Positions 47,788 to 60,400 of a stretch of DNA of 64,000 nucleotides are shown piece by piece. The notes below the pieces were generated by a model. That model saw only the letters and a program-made list of their open reading frames with translations, made no database searches and was not told the origin of the DNA. Position numbers and translations under genes: made by a program. The DNA is from Opisthorchis felineus (Eukaryota > Platyhelminthes > Trematoda > Opisthorchiida > Opisthorchiidae), in assembly GCA_004794785.1 (NCBI GenBank), contig SJOL01009658.1:69740-133739 (forward strand), in the 5' to 3' direction. Within the stretch, counting starts at the first letter, position 1. Each line of letters begins with the position of its first letter.

Positions 47788-50656
47788 CCTGGCCAACGAA
47801 GAAAGAGCCGTCCGAAGGTCGGCATATTTATTGGAAAGTTCAACTTAGTTGGGGACATCTGTGCGCTCTCGTAAAATAATGCACCTATTTGACGCGACAC
47901 GCCTGAGCATTTTTATTCGACTTGCTATGACCATATCTCAGATTCCAGAAAATTAGTTGATTGAAAATCTGTTTTTAGCGTATGTGAAAAATGACCAAAA
48001 CTGAGAGCGGAATTCGCCGCTGTAGCAGGAAAGGAGTGACAGTAATAAAGTGCGGTGATTTGCGTTCGATTGTTTGTGTCATTGATTTGTCTGTGAAGTT
48101 GCATTTATTTGATTGTATTTGCGCCACGAAAAATATCGGTGACCAAGAAAACTTTTTAAAACGATGGCTGCCTGACTTACCGGCAAGTTTGCTGTAAGAC
48201 GCTCGCTTCAGATAATTAATTTCGAAAAAATAAAAAATGGGTTAAGTCGAATCACGTTCGAAGGCAGAACAAAAAATCGCCGTGCAAAATTATTACTCAG
48301 CAGAAAGTTAACTGCGTATAGACTGATATTTGTAGTTAACCAGTTTTTAAACTAAATAGCCTCAAACACTGTCTTCTGTAAAAATGCAATAATTGTATGG
48401 TGTCTAATATTTTATTAGCCCCTTGTGCAATGAAGCAATAACCGTAGGTGTCAGAGTTTTAGTTTCGAACGCCAAGCCGACAGATTGGAACATCCTCTGT
48501 AGTACTCATCACCTCTTGCCACCTAGCACATTGTAACCATAAAGTTTCTCTCTACTCTAGGTTAATTCATATGGAAAGCATAGAACAAGGTACATTTTGA
48601 CGGAGACTTATCCTGAAAGTACTCAGTGGGAGGTCGTTAAAATTCGAGATTGCATGGATCGATTTTAGTTGTCTAAGCATCATTCTTCTTAATCCGTGTC
48701 GCATTTGTAGATCTTGCTTAAATACAAGGCCATGCATGTATCCTAGGCCAAGTTTTCGGCCATCTTGATTTCGGTTTAGTCAGGAAAAATCCGGCGATTC
48801 GGCACTGCTAATGGAATCAGTCGTTTGTTCTCCACAGTCGTCTAGGAAATGTAGATCAATGGCATGGGGACATCTTTTGGTGACGAACTCCCATAACGAT
48901 TATATCGATCCTTTTAAAGCCATCTAACAGTCATTTGTTTAGTTCTTTGTGTTCGCAAAAGTACGTCAACGGACAAACATTCTTTACATCGCCGAAACTT
49001 TCTTCTTGGTCACGGTTTTTATGCTACAAATGATTTTATTGCGCGACTCACAACAATTACCGAGCTATCGATTCAGGTCAAAGAGGGAGCATTCCAAATT
49101 TATGCGTACATTTTTTTCGATAAATAGTTTAGTCAAGGCTGCTTAACAACTCATTTTGACATAATAGAAGAGCCGTGGATTCCTCTCCGGTTGCGTTACA
49201 AATACGTTTATTTTAATTTATTCTTGCACAGTTTGCCCCAGTTGCACCGTTCACTACTATTTGAAGTGCATCATCTGCAAGCTAGAGAAGAAACACTAAA
49301 ACAAACGAGATGTTTCGGTTCAAGCACTCATCCGAATTTTCCATGCGTTGACACCAAATCAGCTGTGTTTGTGAACCAGCCTAATCATCCTCGGGTCAGT
49401 GTGCTGATATGTTTTACTCCCGGTACAAATTTATGGAGTCCAGTTGATTTCTGTTTCATGCTTTAAGTGAACCTTACTGTTTAACTAGAATACAAACTGT
49501 AATTTGAAGGTAATCAAAAAATACTTTACTCACTTTCTCTGGTTGTGCTGATCTATTGTTGATGTTCACGGTTATCCTGCGGAATAGAACTCAGTACCGC
49601 TGAGCCAGATATTCACTTGATTGTCAGGTTAGTAAGCACTCAAGTGTGGCCCGCTTTAAGAATGAGAAGAGCACTTGTCTCAGCTTTTGAACAAATGTGT
49701 CCAATTTTCAGCCAGACTAACCATTTTAAATAATGCAAGAATTAGCCAGTTGGATCACAGCTCCGATGAATCAGTCACATCAGGACTTGAAAGAAGCGTT
49801 ACTGCAATACAATATACAAATAGAGCTGTCTTGGATAACCGCCTTCCTAAAAACGACAGACTTTATCATACTGAAAACTCCATTGTACGTTTTTTCAAAA
49901 GCACGTTTACAAAAAGTATGGTAGTTTTAACTTTAAAGTGGATACAAGCCAAAAAGTTTAATTCCAAAAAGCTAGACCCATCGTATCAAACCCCGGTCTC
50001 GTTTGTCTTGTAGCTGTCTTCTAATCACAGCGCAGGAAGAGCCGAGCTCTGAGACTATAAAAACTTTCCATTCCACTGTTGAAAAATTATCCCGAGTCCT
50101 CTATCAACCAGAATAATTGCACTCAATAGCACTCAAACTCTAGGGAGAACCAAATCCGGATAAACAAATTCTTGTTTATTTTAAGGACACTGTTTTGATG
50201 AATCCTCAAGTCATGTAATACTGGTTCAAGTACAACCAACCCCTTGGCCTAGGTAAATGGTATGCTGTGTGCTTAACGTACAATACGTTTATTCCGCAAG
50301 AGACAATAGCTACATCAGTTACCGGCATAATTTAATCGCTGTAAGAGGGAAAGGAGTTACTATCCTTGCAGACAGTCCACTTTAGTGTCAAAAGCATGAG
50401 TTGATTTTTATCAATCCCCAGATGAAAAGACGACCCACTCAATGAAATCCATGTGTGAGACTTAGTATTCCATATTTTATCAACGAGAAAAGCTAGCGAC
50501 AAAATCTGTTGCAAAAAAGTCCCGAATTTAAAGTATGAAGTATGTTGGCACAAAATTCTCATTTGTATCGCAATAAAACAGAAGAATTAATCACTTGAGT
50601 TGAACTACTGAGGGGAACGCATCTGACAGGGTGAAGTGTGTATCTATAGAGTAGCG

Positions 50657-50714
50657 CAGAACTCATTAGCTGAACTCATCAGAACTCATCATTAGAACTC
50701 ATCAGTTTGACCCA
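50657..50714 (+). repeat. Minisatellite-like patch of GAACTCATC/T
   Basis: The 9-mer GAACTCAT(C/T) recurs four times within about 55 nt with 3-8 nt spacers (TAGCT, A, ATTA). Confidence 0.7.
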
Positions 50715-53700
50715 TTTATCTTTTTGCATTCAAGTGGGACCACCTTCAACGTCCCTAGATAAAGAGTTGGCTCGAATGTCATGTAAAAGCACCTGTCAAT
50801 GTGCGGTTATGGAGATAGACCTAGTTTTGTGGAACATGTTCTCAAACGCAATATGTTATCGGCTGGGTGAAATCGCTTTTGCCTAAAACGAATGATTTTT
50901 CACCTTGGATTGTGTCTAAGAAGCCTTAGGTTGTCTTCATCGGTAAATGATAACAGCTTGGATAGTGGAAGGATGCGTCGACGTGCAAACTGCACGGTGA
51001 ATGCTTGCTAACAGTTCTACGAAACTAGTATCAACGTGCCCTACTTATACAGGAAGCAATGAAGATTAGTCAAAATACGCCGCCGAATGTCAATTTAATG
51101 GAATAAAGTTTTTTACTCTGTAGTGTTTCTTGGTGTAGGATGAGAAAATGTTATCCATTTCGGTAGAACTAATACCTTGTGCTATGAAAGCTAAATACAG
51201 TGTGTTTATTAATTCCCAGTTTATACATTGGGGACGACTGTACATAGTTCCAACTTCAAATCTTCAGATCTGAAATGAGTTGATGCGGTCCCAGGAGTAC
51301 ACACCAACCTAATTGTTATTTTCTAGAACATGTGGAGATATCACTACCTGTACACACTTAAGTCACGATATGTCAATACGACAGGCACAATTTGCTCTAA
51401 AATTGCTTCCATTGTTGGTTCTTATAGGTGGAATTGTTTCGAGCAGTGAAACATGATGCTACAAGCCCAAGTGCGATGTGCAAGCCTGTCAATGTTTTGT
51501 GGGTGTTTTTTATGGAGACCAGTCTCATTTTATTTACTAGCATATTCGTGAGTAGTTATCACACTCTATATTGGGGTTGGCGTTGCACAGTTTACTCCAT
51601 CCACGACTACGCAAATGTAAGACTGATCTTTAGCCAAAAACCGGCATTTTTTGGAATGCGTATTTGTGTGTTTTCGCTTAAAAACTACTGTTGCCCGGTA
51701 GTTTGATTTGCGGTGGCATGATCGATCACGGCTGGCGAGAGCATTTGATTAACGGTCAATTTGTCTGGTTGAAACTGAAACATGTCTCACCCATTTGGAA
51801 CCCAAGAAACGAAATTATGTGCGGAAAAATAAGTTAAACTGTGACCCGCAAAGCGTTAAACCAAAGTAAACCGCATCAAAACGTCAAATTACAATTGTAA
51901 TGGCAATTTGATTTGATGGTATTTCATGGAAGACCAAACGGATTTTTCTGAGATAAAATTAAAAAAGCCTCACTAAGGCTTATTCAGGTCGATTCCAAAC
52001 AGACAAGTATAAGGCTCAAGTAGCAAATATTCACTAGAGCCATAATTGTAACAACGTTTTGAGATACGCAGACCTTTAAAAATGATATGGACGGGCGTAA
52101 TTATTTTACGAAGGCCCTAATGAGGCAGAGGATTGTTGCTATTCAAACAAAAGCAGAAGAAACCACGCGGAATTTCAGTCTCCCTTTGGCATAAAAACTG
52201 TAAAACGTTTTTAGTGTCCCGAGGTATGATGATAGATTTGTGATGGCCCGGGAGGCGAAATTCGTGAGAGTGGATTCACCGATAAAAGAGTAGACGTAAG
52301 AGGTAAAACGCGTTACAAAAATCATCACATTTTGCAGGCTTTTGCTTATACTTCATTGTAAAAATGTGGTTGTTTATTCAGCTTCGTGATTATTTCCACA
52401 ACAATCGTTTATCACTTAATGTCAGTGATGCCCCGAACATTAGCCCCGAAAGAGTTGGTGATGCAAATAATATCCTTTGCAAATAGGCAGAAAACATACC
52501 AAGAAGGAAAGACAGAGGTAGATATCTCGTAAAAATGAATAACAGATGACAAAGTAGTATGGTTATGATACAAATTGTATGTTGGAGTGTCGTCTCTTGG
52601 GTTGAAATGGTGATTTCTCCAGTCGCTACTATTGCGCACCTACCCGGGCTGGTTCCGAAATCCATACGGAACTTCTGATTGTGAGCCAGAAATGAATCAA
52701 TAGCTGGTGTCCTGATAGCTAGTAACCGGCTTATGTAAAGCTCCACTGAATAGCATGATCTGTGTTTCTTTTATTAAGGTGTTCTGCGGTTCAGTACTGG
52801 TCAACTTTTGTCATCCTTCAACAACAATGCAGGATATATTCTCATGCAAATAAGGGCGTATATTTTTTACGTGCTGCCTTGCACGGCATGACGTGGGAAG
52901 TAAGAGGGGACATCTCGTTTTCCGACAACAGTCCACAGTCCACCATGTAGCCGGCACGGCGCATAACATGCCACAAAGTTAAAAATTTGTGCGTCGCCAA
53001 CCGGCCAACCAATGCCAATATAGAACCACGCATTAGAAACCGAAGCACTTCAAAGCACTTTCTGAGCTTGCTGCACAAGCGTCACTCTGATCCACATCCA
53101 CGACTGGCTCCTGTCTGACACAACAGATGACCCATATCTGACACCAAAATTGTGAGATTATCCCACTAAAGTCCTTGGGGTCTTCTTTATGAGTATCGTC
53201 ACTACCCATCCTATGTTTTATTAGCGGACTATATTGCACATTTTCGGAGTTCGCGGACTACACTAAACGATAAGACATTGCAGCAGAAGCGTTTGGTAAA
53301 CTATATTTTTGTTTGTCTGAGGAAAATTCTACTTTCCTGTTTGGTGAGCAGTAAAAAAATAAGGTGGCTCAACCATTTGTTAGCCACCTAGTTAGTCCGT
53401 TGGTAAGCCAGGCTGTTGATAAAATAGTGATTTTGTGCCCGATTTGGGAAACATAGACATCAGCATTAAAATTAGACAGCAACTAGTTTTGTCACGATTT
53501 TCACGTCACGCCGGTTTTTAAACAAACAGTTATATGCGGTAAATAAATTGCATTTGGGATCATTTGTTATATGATGCCTCTCATGCATGGTGTGCTCTTC
53601 GTGTAAAACGGGTTACCATTAGCTCAAGGCAGGTTTTTTAACTTAGGTAGAAGGTGGAACTGGGTTTGTACTTATGTAAATCTCGTATTTATATTTAGTG

Positions 53701-56021
53701 GTTAACGACATCAGGCAGTTATGAAAATCCTACATCCTATAGACGATCGATAATTTTAAGCAGTGAGGGTCTTCACATCCAAGATTAACAGATGTTGAGT
53801 TGAGTAATTTTTACGAAAGTTCTAAATCACTCACCCGCGAGATTGCGACGGGTTGTCACCTAATTTTTACAGGATTCGGCGCCTGCCGTGAGTTATCTAT
53901 AGTCTATAGAAAGGAAAATCTAGCAAGCTTTTCATTAGCACCGTTCATATTATTTAAAGCGTTGTGTTCCAAATGGACACAATTTTTCAAGAGTTTTGTC
54001 TAATTATTCAGTCATTTTTATTCAAACTCAAGAAAATGGGGTTTTAAATTTATTTTACTGGTACCGTATTTGTATGAAATTTGGGGGTGGTAATGTCTAA
54101 AAATCTTGTCGCTAATTTAACTCATGTTAGTTTACCTGCTTCAGATTACTTATGGAAATAGAGGTCATTTTGTAGAGTGCAACGCAACAAAAGCGGTCGT
54201 TTTATAATTTTTAGTTAGGCTGAGCAAGACAATATAGACAATTATGGTGTGCGAACGTTTCTACCATTTTTCACCTATTGGATATTGTCCTCTTCTAGGA
54301 AGCACACCGTCAACGGTCGAACATCGCAATCCAATCTATTGTCTGGATTATTGAATAAATAAGAAGAACAGTGTTTGTTTCCTTCCTCATTGAACGGTCC
54401 TAGAATATCATCCAAATTACAGCAACCAAAGTGTTAAAAACAAAACATTATGTTATGGAACGTGTTTCTGCCACAAACCAAGTAGACCAAAGCAAATGGT
54501 TTTTCGTCATACTGAAAAAGCCGTGATGGAGTCAAACACAATCACTCAGGTTTGAGGAGTACACAAAATGGACCTCTTTACCTGTATATAGAGCTGAACC
54601 TGGTGAGAGCAAAGTTTCGAACGTTAGCCGTTTGCAGGATTTGCAAGAAGGGCCTTGCAGTTATGCATAAGAACCAAGAATGGTAAAACGTGCCTACCTG
54701 TAGAAACCCTTCCGTCGTAACATAAGGTGGTGTCACAAGTTTTTCCGCAAGTAACATTGGTCGTTTCTACAAACCAAAGAACAAAATTACAGTGCACTAA
54801 ATGTGGTGGCTATTGGGATGAAAGGTTTTTAGAAAATTCCAGTTGGAGTGATATCAATCAAAGCAAATGAACCAAGTGGTATGAGATGTTAAGTGAAAAA
54901 CGTTTTCTACCTCCCAGCACACTGAATTCACACTTGGGAAAGGCAGAGATAACTACGCACCATTTGAACGCACTTGTAAATTATATTGTTGTGTCGCGTC
55001 ATTGTTTTTGTTTGCTTCGGTGAAACAAGCAGAGCTACTTGAGAAATTATCGTAAAATGGTGTGGAACATTTTGGAATGCGGCAAAATAGTAAAATGACA
55101 TGTTTTAACGTAAATTACGTAATTTGCTCTTGAAAATGTTTTAAACCCCAGGGGAACCTGACTGATTCGTAAAGTTTTCAGGCAGATTCGCTGCTGACGG
55201 GTGCAAAATCTACAAGCCTCTATTGTTCTGGACAATAATTAATATGAACTTTAAAGACATGAAATTTTATATGTTCTCCTGCTCACAACTTAAGCTTATT
55301 TGGATACCACTTCCGATTTGTCCCCAGAAAAACATGGAAAATATCAACATTTTGCAAACTTGCTACAAGAAATCACTTGGTTTTTGTTACCCTGTTGTTT
55401 TCTGCCAAACTGCGGTCAGTCATGTAAAAGTGTCTTAGCTTTTACGTCATATGAACCATATTGCAAAATAACCCTTACCGTATTACATACGTTGGTCGCT
55501 CGCCATGCATTGATCACTAAAGTAGATTTTCAGTTCTAGTCCATTCATAAGCGTTTATGTTCGTTATTGGAAATATTGCCTTTTCCACCTTCACACTATG
55601 GTGTGAGGAGAAGCGTAATCGGTTTATTGCGAGTGCGTGTGTGCTAGTGTAATCGCCATAGTAACACCTGATGCCGTGAGTGAGAAGTGTGTTGGGAGAG
55701 GAAAATGAAAACGTTATAAACCTTGCCGAAGGCTACGCTTTGGGAAAGAGATTTTTATTTGTAATTAATTATTCTACGCTAGAGTTTTGAGGCACGATTA
55801 CGACCAGGTAGGTAAACCGGGTGATATATTGCACCTTTCGAAAAACATTAGTGCTTTCGATAAAACAAACCCTGATGAACATCCTGTGCATTGTTGTCAG
55901 CGTCGTCAGTCTTTCGTATTTTAATTACAGTGAAGGAAAAGCAGCTATTTTTTTACACACATTTGACTTTTTTTGAAATGAATTCATTGTGAGGGAGTCA
56001 CACACTGCCACTTGTTTTTTA
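50715..56021. other. Intronic or intergenic
   Basis: Protein-like fragments occur at 51707-51830 (+) and 52842-53239 (-). A 118-codon hydrophobic minus ORF (52390-52746) is within chance. No gene is supportable. Confidence 0.45.
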
Positions 56022-56600
56022 CTAGGATTGCGGCTCATCATATCGGTACTCGCTTAAACCTCGTACCTTCAGCTCGCTGCTCATCACTTTTCTGAGCTTT
56101 CCTTGATATGCCGTTGTTATACGGATCATCATCTGAATGATAATACAGATTAGTTCTCTCGCCATAGCGCGGCCATAGCAAGATTGCATTAAACGAAAAA
56201 AGGGTGAAGCTTTGAAACAAATCAAGCAATAATTCACCACTTTGTTGGGACATCCCATACAGCAACAAAACACCATATTTTGCCACACACAGTGGGAGAA
56301 CAGAGTAAAGCATAATATATACGTTTGGTCATCCATCGCTGCAATCCAAAGTATACGAGGACTGATTAAAACGGATCGCACGGCACATGTTCGTAGTTTT
56401 GCCCACGTTTTGGTCTGAGCAATGCAATCAATGTAGCAGTCGACGAACGTAGAGTTTGTCAGGCGTGAGTGGTTTCTAGGGAAAGCAAACAACCACATAA
56501 TTTCCTGGTAGGCCGGGTAAACGTTCGCATAGAAACTGTGATGTGCTGATAATCTGTTCCGATGTATTGGAAAGTCTTCTATCACTACTACCTTATCCAC
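56022..56600 (-). CDS. 192-codon open frame, possible membrane-protein exon(s)
   Basis: Longest open frame in the window, and hard to expect by chance at this base composition. The protein is Cys-rich and hydrophobic in its middle (TYILCFTLFSHCVWQNMVF, then CCCMGCPNK). A second minus-strand frame (56038-56313) overlaps it and looks more natural at its C-terminus: two hydrophobic stretches (VLPLCVAKYGVLLLYG; FQSFTLFSFNAILLW) followed by a charged tail (RYGERTNLYYHSDDDPYNNG). A good acceptor (gtttgctttccctag) reads at about 56471 on the minus strand. I favour a decayed or multi-exon membrane-protein fragment but recognise no family. Confidence 0.33.
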   Translation of the reverse strand: MDKVVVIEDFPIHRNRLSAHHSFYANVYPAYQEIMWLFAFPRNHSRLTNSTFVDCYIDCIAQTKTWAKLRTCAVRSVLISPRILWIAAMDDQTYILCFTLFSHCVWQNMVFCCCMGCPNKVVNYCLICFKASPFFRLMQSCYGRAMARELICIIIQMMIRITTAYQGKLRKVMSSELKVRGLSEYRYDEPQS

Positions 56601-58000
56601 TCAAAGTCGGAAGTCTGGTTGACTATGTTGTGATAATATTGTAGCCCTTGAAAATGCCCTAAATGTAAGGCGAGAACATTCCGAAAATTCGAGGCGGCTC
56701 CTACTTTAAGCACTACATAGGTGCGACATCAAAGCCGCAACATTGATCAGGTTAGTATGCAGCCTCAAAAACGCATGTCTGGCGAAATCTTATTCCTGTC
56801 ACTTTTATTAAGCAGTTTTTCTCGATTCCCCATGTGGCTATGTCGGATGCTTTCCTGAAGATGTCGTTGTTCCGGCGTCGTATTTATTTTTTTGAAAGTG
56901 AAGTCCAAGGAGGGAAAAATGTACATTGTATCTATACATTCTAATCAGGACAGTAACATTAGACTACTCGATTTTGAGTGGCGGCTGTACAGTCGCTGTT
57001 TTTTATTTGGGGGCAAGTGACCGCCAAAAAGCTTGATCTAGTTCGTCTAGTCTTACTTCGGGACCACAAGCTGACTGTTTCGACTATTTAGTAGTGATCA
57101 AGTTTGCAGTGCAATTTAGTGGTTTTAAAAACACTTATTTCACTTTCTTCAAGCCCAGATAAACTTTTGTTCTGTGAATTATCGGTGAAGCATTTATCAT
57201 GGTGCATCAAATACGCTGTTGGACCTTTTACCTTCCTCTCGTCTGGGCTATTTTTTATCAAATAGAATCTTACCCATATTTGTTCCCACCTCTAACTAAA
57301 AAAGGCAGTTGATTTGATTGCTATTGAAAAAACCCAAAATGACATGCAAATTGGCATTACTTTAAACAAGTTGAGCAAAGACACTGCTGCAACTGTTATC
57401 CACCTTCAGTTATGTAAAAGTCTAAAACTTTGTTTAAGGCACTGTTTGATATTTTAGCCAGTTTTACCTATGGAGAGTTTGGGGCGTCAAGTATGCGCTT
57501 GTAAATGAGAACTTACTAAAAATGTGATGGAATAATTTATTTCCGGCAATTTTTGAAGGGGAAAACGGCTCTTATAACTATGACAAATAAATTGTGGAAA
57601 CTGTCTACGATATGTTCCCCAAGCACGCAACTGAACACAGGCTTCATTCATTGATTCATGGTCAGATGGTTTTTGTAAGCTAGAAAGCAACGAATTCAAC
57701 CCACAGCTTAAGCTGAGTCCACAAATATCGTTCCTGAGTAACTTCTGCAGTGAGGATTGTTAGTGGACATTTCTTCTTAGGCTGAACAAGAAAGAATGTA
57801 TGAAATGTGTGGACACGCAGTTCTTACATAGGAAGACGAGCTCTGCTTCAAACAGTTCTGAAAATTATTTTAGCTTTCACAGTGAAATTGCACAGTATGC
57901 TTCTTTGATGGCCGACTGCGTAGCCGCGAGTGATGCAGTGAAATTAACTAATTTGAGCCGGTATTTGAAGTACTAATGATCGCGCAATTCAACCAGGGAC
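56601..58000. other. Nothing recognised
   Basis: AT-rich with stops in every frame. Confidence 0.6.
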
Positions 58001-58014
58001 GCAATTTAAATTGC
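58001..58014. repeat. 14-bp perfect palindrome
   Basis: GCAATTTAAATTGC is its own reverse complement. It overlaps the pyrimidine-poor acceptor of the candidate exon at 58017. Confidence 0.55.
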
Positions 58015-58016
58015 AG

Positions 58017-58067
58017 TTGACATGTACAATGTGTGTCTAGATGATGCTCCCAATAATCTCCGAGCTG
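58017..58067 (+). CDS. Candidate exon 51 nt (alternative end at 58099)
   Basis: The acceptor lies inside a perfect palindrome (58001-58014). Two donor-like gtaagc sites follow, after 58067 and after 58099. The open frame encodes DMYNVCLDDAPNNLRA and, if extended, GKLRTFNLLTA. The long version leaves in phase 0, which fits entry into the 60310 exon. The last residues faintly recall the final strand of an RRM, but the match is too weak to call RRM1. Confidence 0.2.
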
Positions 58068-58776
58068 GTAAGCTACGGACATTCAACCTGCTCACCGCTG
58101 TAAGCGTCCCACTGTTTTGTGGTAAATGAAGAATTTCCGTCATCTCTTGTCTATCGAACACTTATGGGCTCGTAGACCGAAAAAACAAGGGCATCACAAA
58201 TCAATAACTTACGCGTCACAGTCCATACATCACACTTATTGTCTATGCTCAAATGACAAACTTCTTTAATGTGTAAACCTTGAGGTATCACCAAAGTTTC
58301 CTAATTTTCAGGTGAGTACTTTGGCTAATGTGAATGTCTAGTACTTTGTCCTTGGTTGTCTGATGAAGAAGCTGAGAATTCACGGTGGTAATATGAACAC
58401 TATCAGATATTTTGGGTTGCAATCGATTTTTTACAGACACTTGATTGTACATACTCTTTTAACCTCACTCATAGTCTAATAATTTAGTCTCACTGGTGCA
58501 TAGAAAGACAGAGATTGGTCACGCTCCCAAGATAGACAGAAAGAAAACATAAATTTGAGCTGAAAAATTTTAAACTAATGGACAAAACCGAAGGACAGCA
58601 AGCTGGCAGCTACACAAGAACCAGTTCTGCTTAGAGGTGATAGAATTCTTCCTCGGTCCAACAGTCCTAATGGATTGTCACTTCGTTATTTTCTACAGTC
58701 GGGGCCAATCTTCTTAAACTCGGAAATTCTTTATCTAGCAGCTTTCACACTAGGACTAAGTCACAGCGTGTACATG

Positions 58777-58779
<3 letters not shown>

Positions 58780-58812
<33 letters not shown>
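58780..58812. repeat. (TA)n microsatellite
   Basis: Sixteen uninterrupted units, the longest simple repeat in the window. Confidence 0.95.
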
Positions 58813-58814
<2 letters not shown>

Positions 58815-58941
58815 GAAATCCTTTGTAAATTTGCCGGTTGACTGTGATAAATCCACTTGATGCCAGCGCACCATAAGCAAACCAAACAGGGTGCTGAATA
58901 TGGTGTGAACTCTAAACGTGATGTAGATCCGAGGGATTTAG

Positions 58942-59017
58942 ATGGGCGGAAAACCACGCAGAGGTCGTCACAGAATACCACCACACACCGGCAATGGATA
59001 CTTATTCATCCGCAAAA
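58942..59017 (+). CDS. Candidate initiating exon with basic N-terminus
   Basis: An ATG directly after an in-frame TAG, with G at +4, opens 25 codons to the donor AAAA|gtgagt. The product starts MGGKPRRGRHRIPPHTGNGY and is strongly basic. It leaves one base into a codon, compatible with the exon at 62906 (giving ...RK-N-SFHIFVGDL), so it could be an alternative start that skips the linker exon. The opposite strand is also open here (58745-58984), so a decayed mobile-element origin is an alternative. Confidence 0.18.
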
Positions 59018-60309
59018 GTGAGTAGTATCCATCAATTCCCTTGAGGTACAAAATAATATCTCAAAATATCTATTGAATATCCGTACCAGTATTTTAAACG
59101 CTCCCTCCATAGTGCGTCAACAAGTCTGGATTAATGATTTCGCGGTCTATTTTTAGCCATATAATTATTAGTAATGTGGTCCATAGGACAAAGACTGACG
59201 AAATATGGTTGGGAAAAAGCACACTTAATTTAATTCATTTGTTAAAAACTAGCAGACTGACGAGTGGGGGTACACTGATAGCGCATGAGGCCGAGTCCAC
59301 CAATGCAAGCCTGTTTGCAAGTTATGAATGTCTACAACGTTTTGGTCGTGCTGAGAATTTGACCTCTCGGATGTCTTGTTTGTTTTACGGCATAGAGATT
59401 TGTGGTATCTTTGAACGACTATGTCCATTCTGTTATTCCGCGAGCATTCATTTGAGTAGGTTGTTCCACTAACCCAACTGGGAGTAACGAATTATCAAAT
59501 TTACATGACGAATATCATATTATAGAAATGTGTACGTCCCCGAGTTTGGAATTCGTTTTTCAGCTTAATGTAGATAAGTGTTTTTGGAATGCCTAGTATG
59601 ATCGTACTGTATGTCTCAGCTATATCCATTTTCCTTTTACTTCATTGCAGAGCAATTCTTGTGTAACGCCACTGTTTCACGTGGATTAAGAAACACATTT
59701 TTTTCAAACAGATCGTAAGCAGCACATGCAACGCAAGCTTTGCTAGATAAAAAGCTTATATTTCTCACAGAGAAGAAAGTGCTCTCCAGGCCATTAGTTC
59801 TTGGTACAGTAACACGCAACCGATTACCAGCAATAAGTGTAAATAACGTCAAGGTCTTTGTCGAGTCCCCCTGAAATCGTCTACCTCAATATTTTTGTAA
59901 TTTTTCCTCATTGTTTAATGTCCCTTAGAAAAGCAACATTAATTCAGTCAGGTTATGCAGCCGGTTAGATCTAAAACTTCGTTATTGGGGCTCCTGCAAA
60001 TCCAGCAAGAAGACTCAAATGACAACCCCCTTTGATTTATTCCACGCGGATCTAATCCGATAGAAATGCGGAATTACTACAAAACCCTGTGTTACAGAGG
60101 TGAATCCACTATGCTTTTGGAACGATGCTAAATGACTTAGTCTCCACGGATGAGCAAAATGTCGATGGAAACATTTGAAAAAAAAACTTATTTTCCGTTC
60201 CCAAATTACTGAAAGTCTCCTACATTCCATATCCATACCATTTTACAGTAAAATAACTCTTGGTTTGGCCCGGAGACTGTGCCATTACCTTTTTTCTACA
60301 CTTTTTCAG
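59018..60309 (+). other. Probable intron upstream of the linker exon
   Basis: ORF 59134-59472 (+) is protein-like but has no RRM motif and no splice pair. RRM1 was specifically sought here and not found. Confidence 0.4.
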
Positions 60310-60400
60310 ACCGGGACAAGACACACGCCTTCCTCGATTAGCCAAACAACATTAAGTGACGACAAACCGTCGAGTGCAAATCAAGAGCTTTCAAACGATG
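60310..60400 (+). CDS. TIA1: Linker exon upstream of the TIA-like RRM
   Basis: A 91-nt exon with a strong acceptor (cactttttcag) and donor gtaagtgc. It starts in phase 0 and ends one base into a codon, so its last G joins the AT that opens 62906 to give Asp with no frame break. The peptide is rich in Ser, Thr, Asn and Gln (it begins TGTRHTPSSISQTTLS and ends QELSND), as expected of the unstructured linker between RRM1 and RRM2, though longer than the roughly ten-residue vertebrate TIA-1 linker. The intron to the next exon is 2,505 nt. The matching phase and splice signals support it; the linker sequence itself has no recognisable domain. Confidence 0.72.

Larger units (their letters stand above)
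46661..50656. other. Intronic or intergenic
   Basis: Beyond the candidate at 47284, two protein-like + strand stretches follow acceptor-like sites: 49228-49466, and 49711-49916 (acceptor ccaattttcag, donor gtatgg). Neither has a recognisable domain. Confidence 0.4.

Noticed and set aside
52390..52746. 118-codon minus-strand hydrophobic ORF
   Set aside because: AT-rich, no family, and overlaps another frame; expected by chance a few times in 64 kb.
55555..55630. VIGNIAF as RNP2 of the missing RRM1
   Set aside because: An extra Ile breaks the FVGN motif, no RRM-like helix follows, and no splice pair surrounds it.
58675..58984. Tyr/Ile-repeat proteins on both strands
   Set aside because: Artefact of the TA microsatellite.
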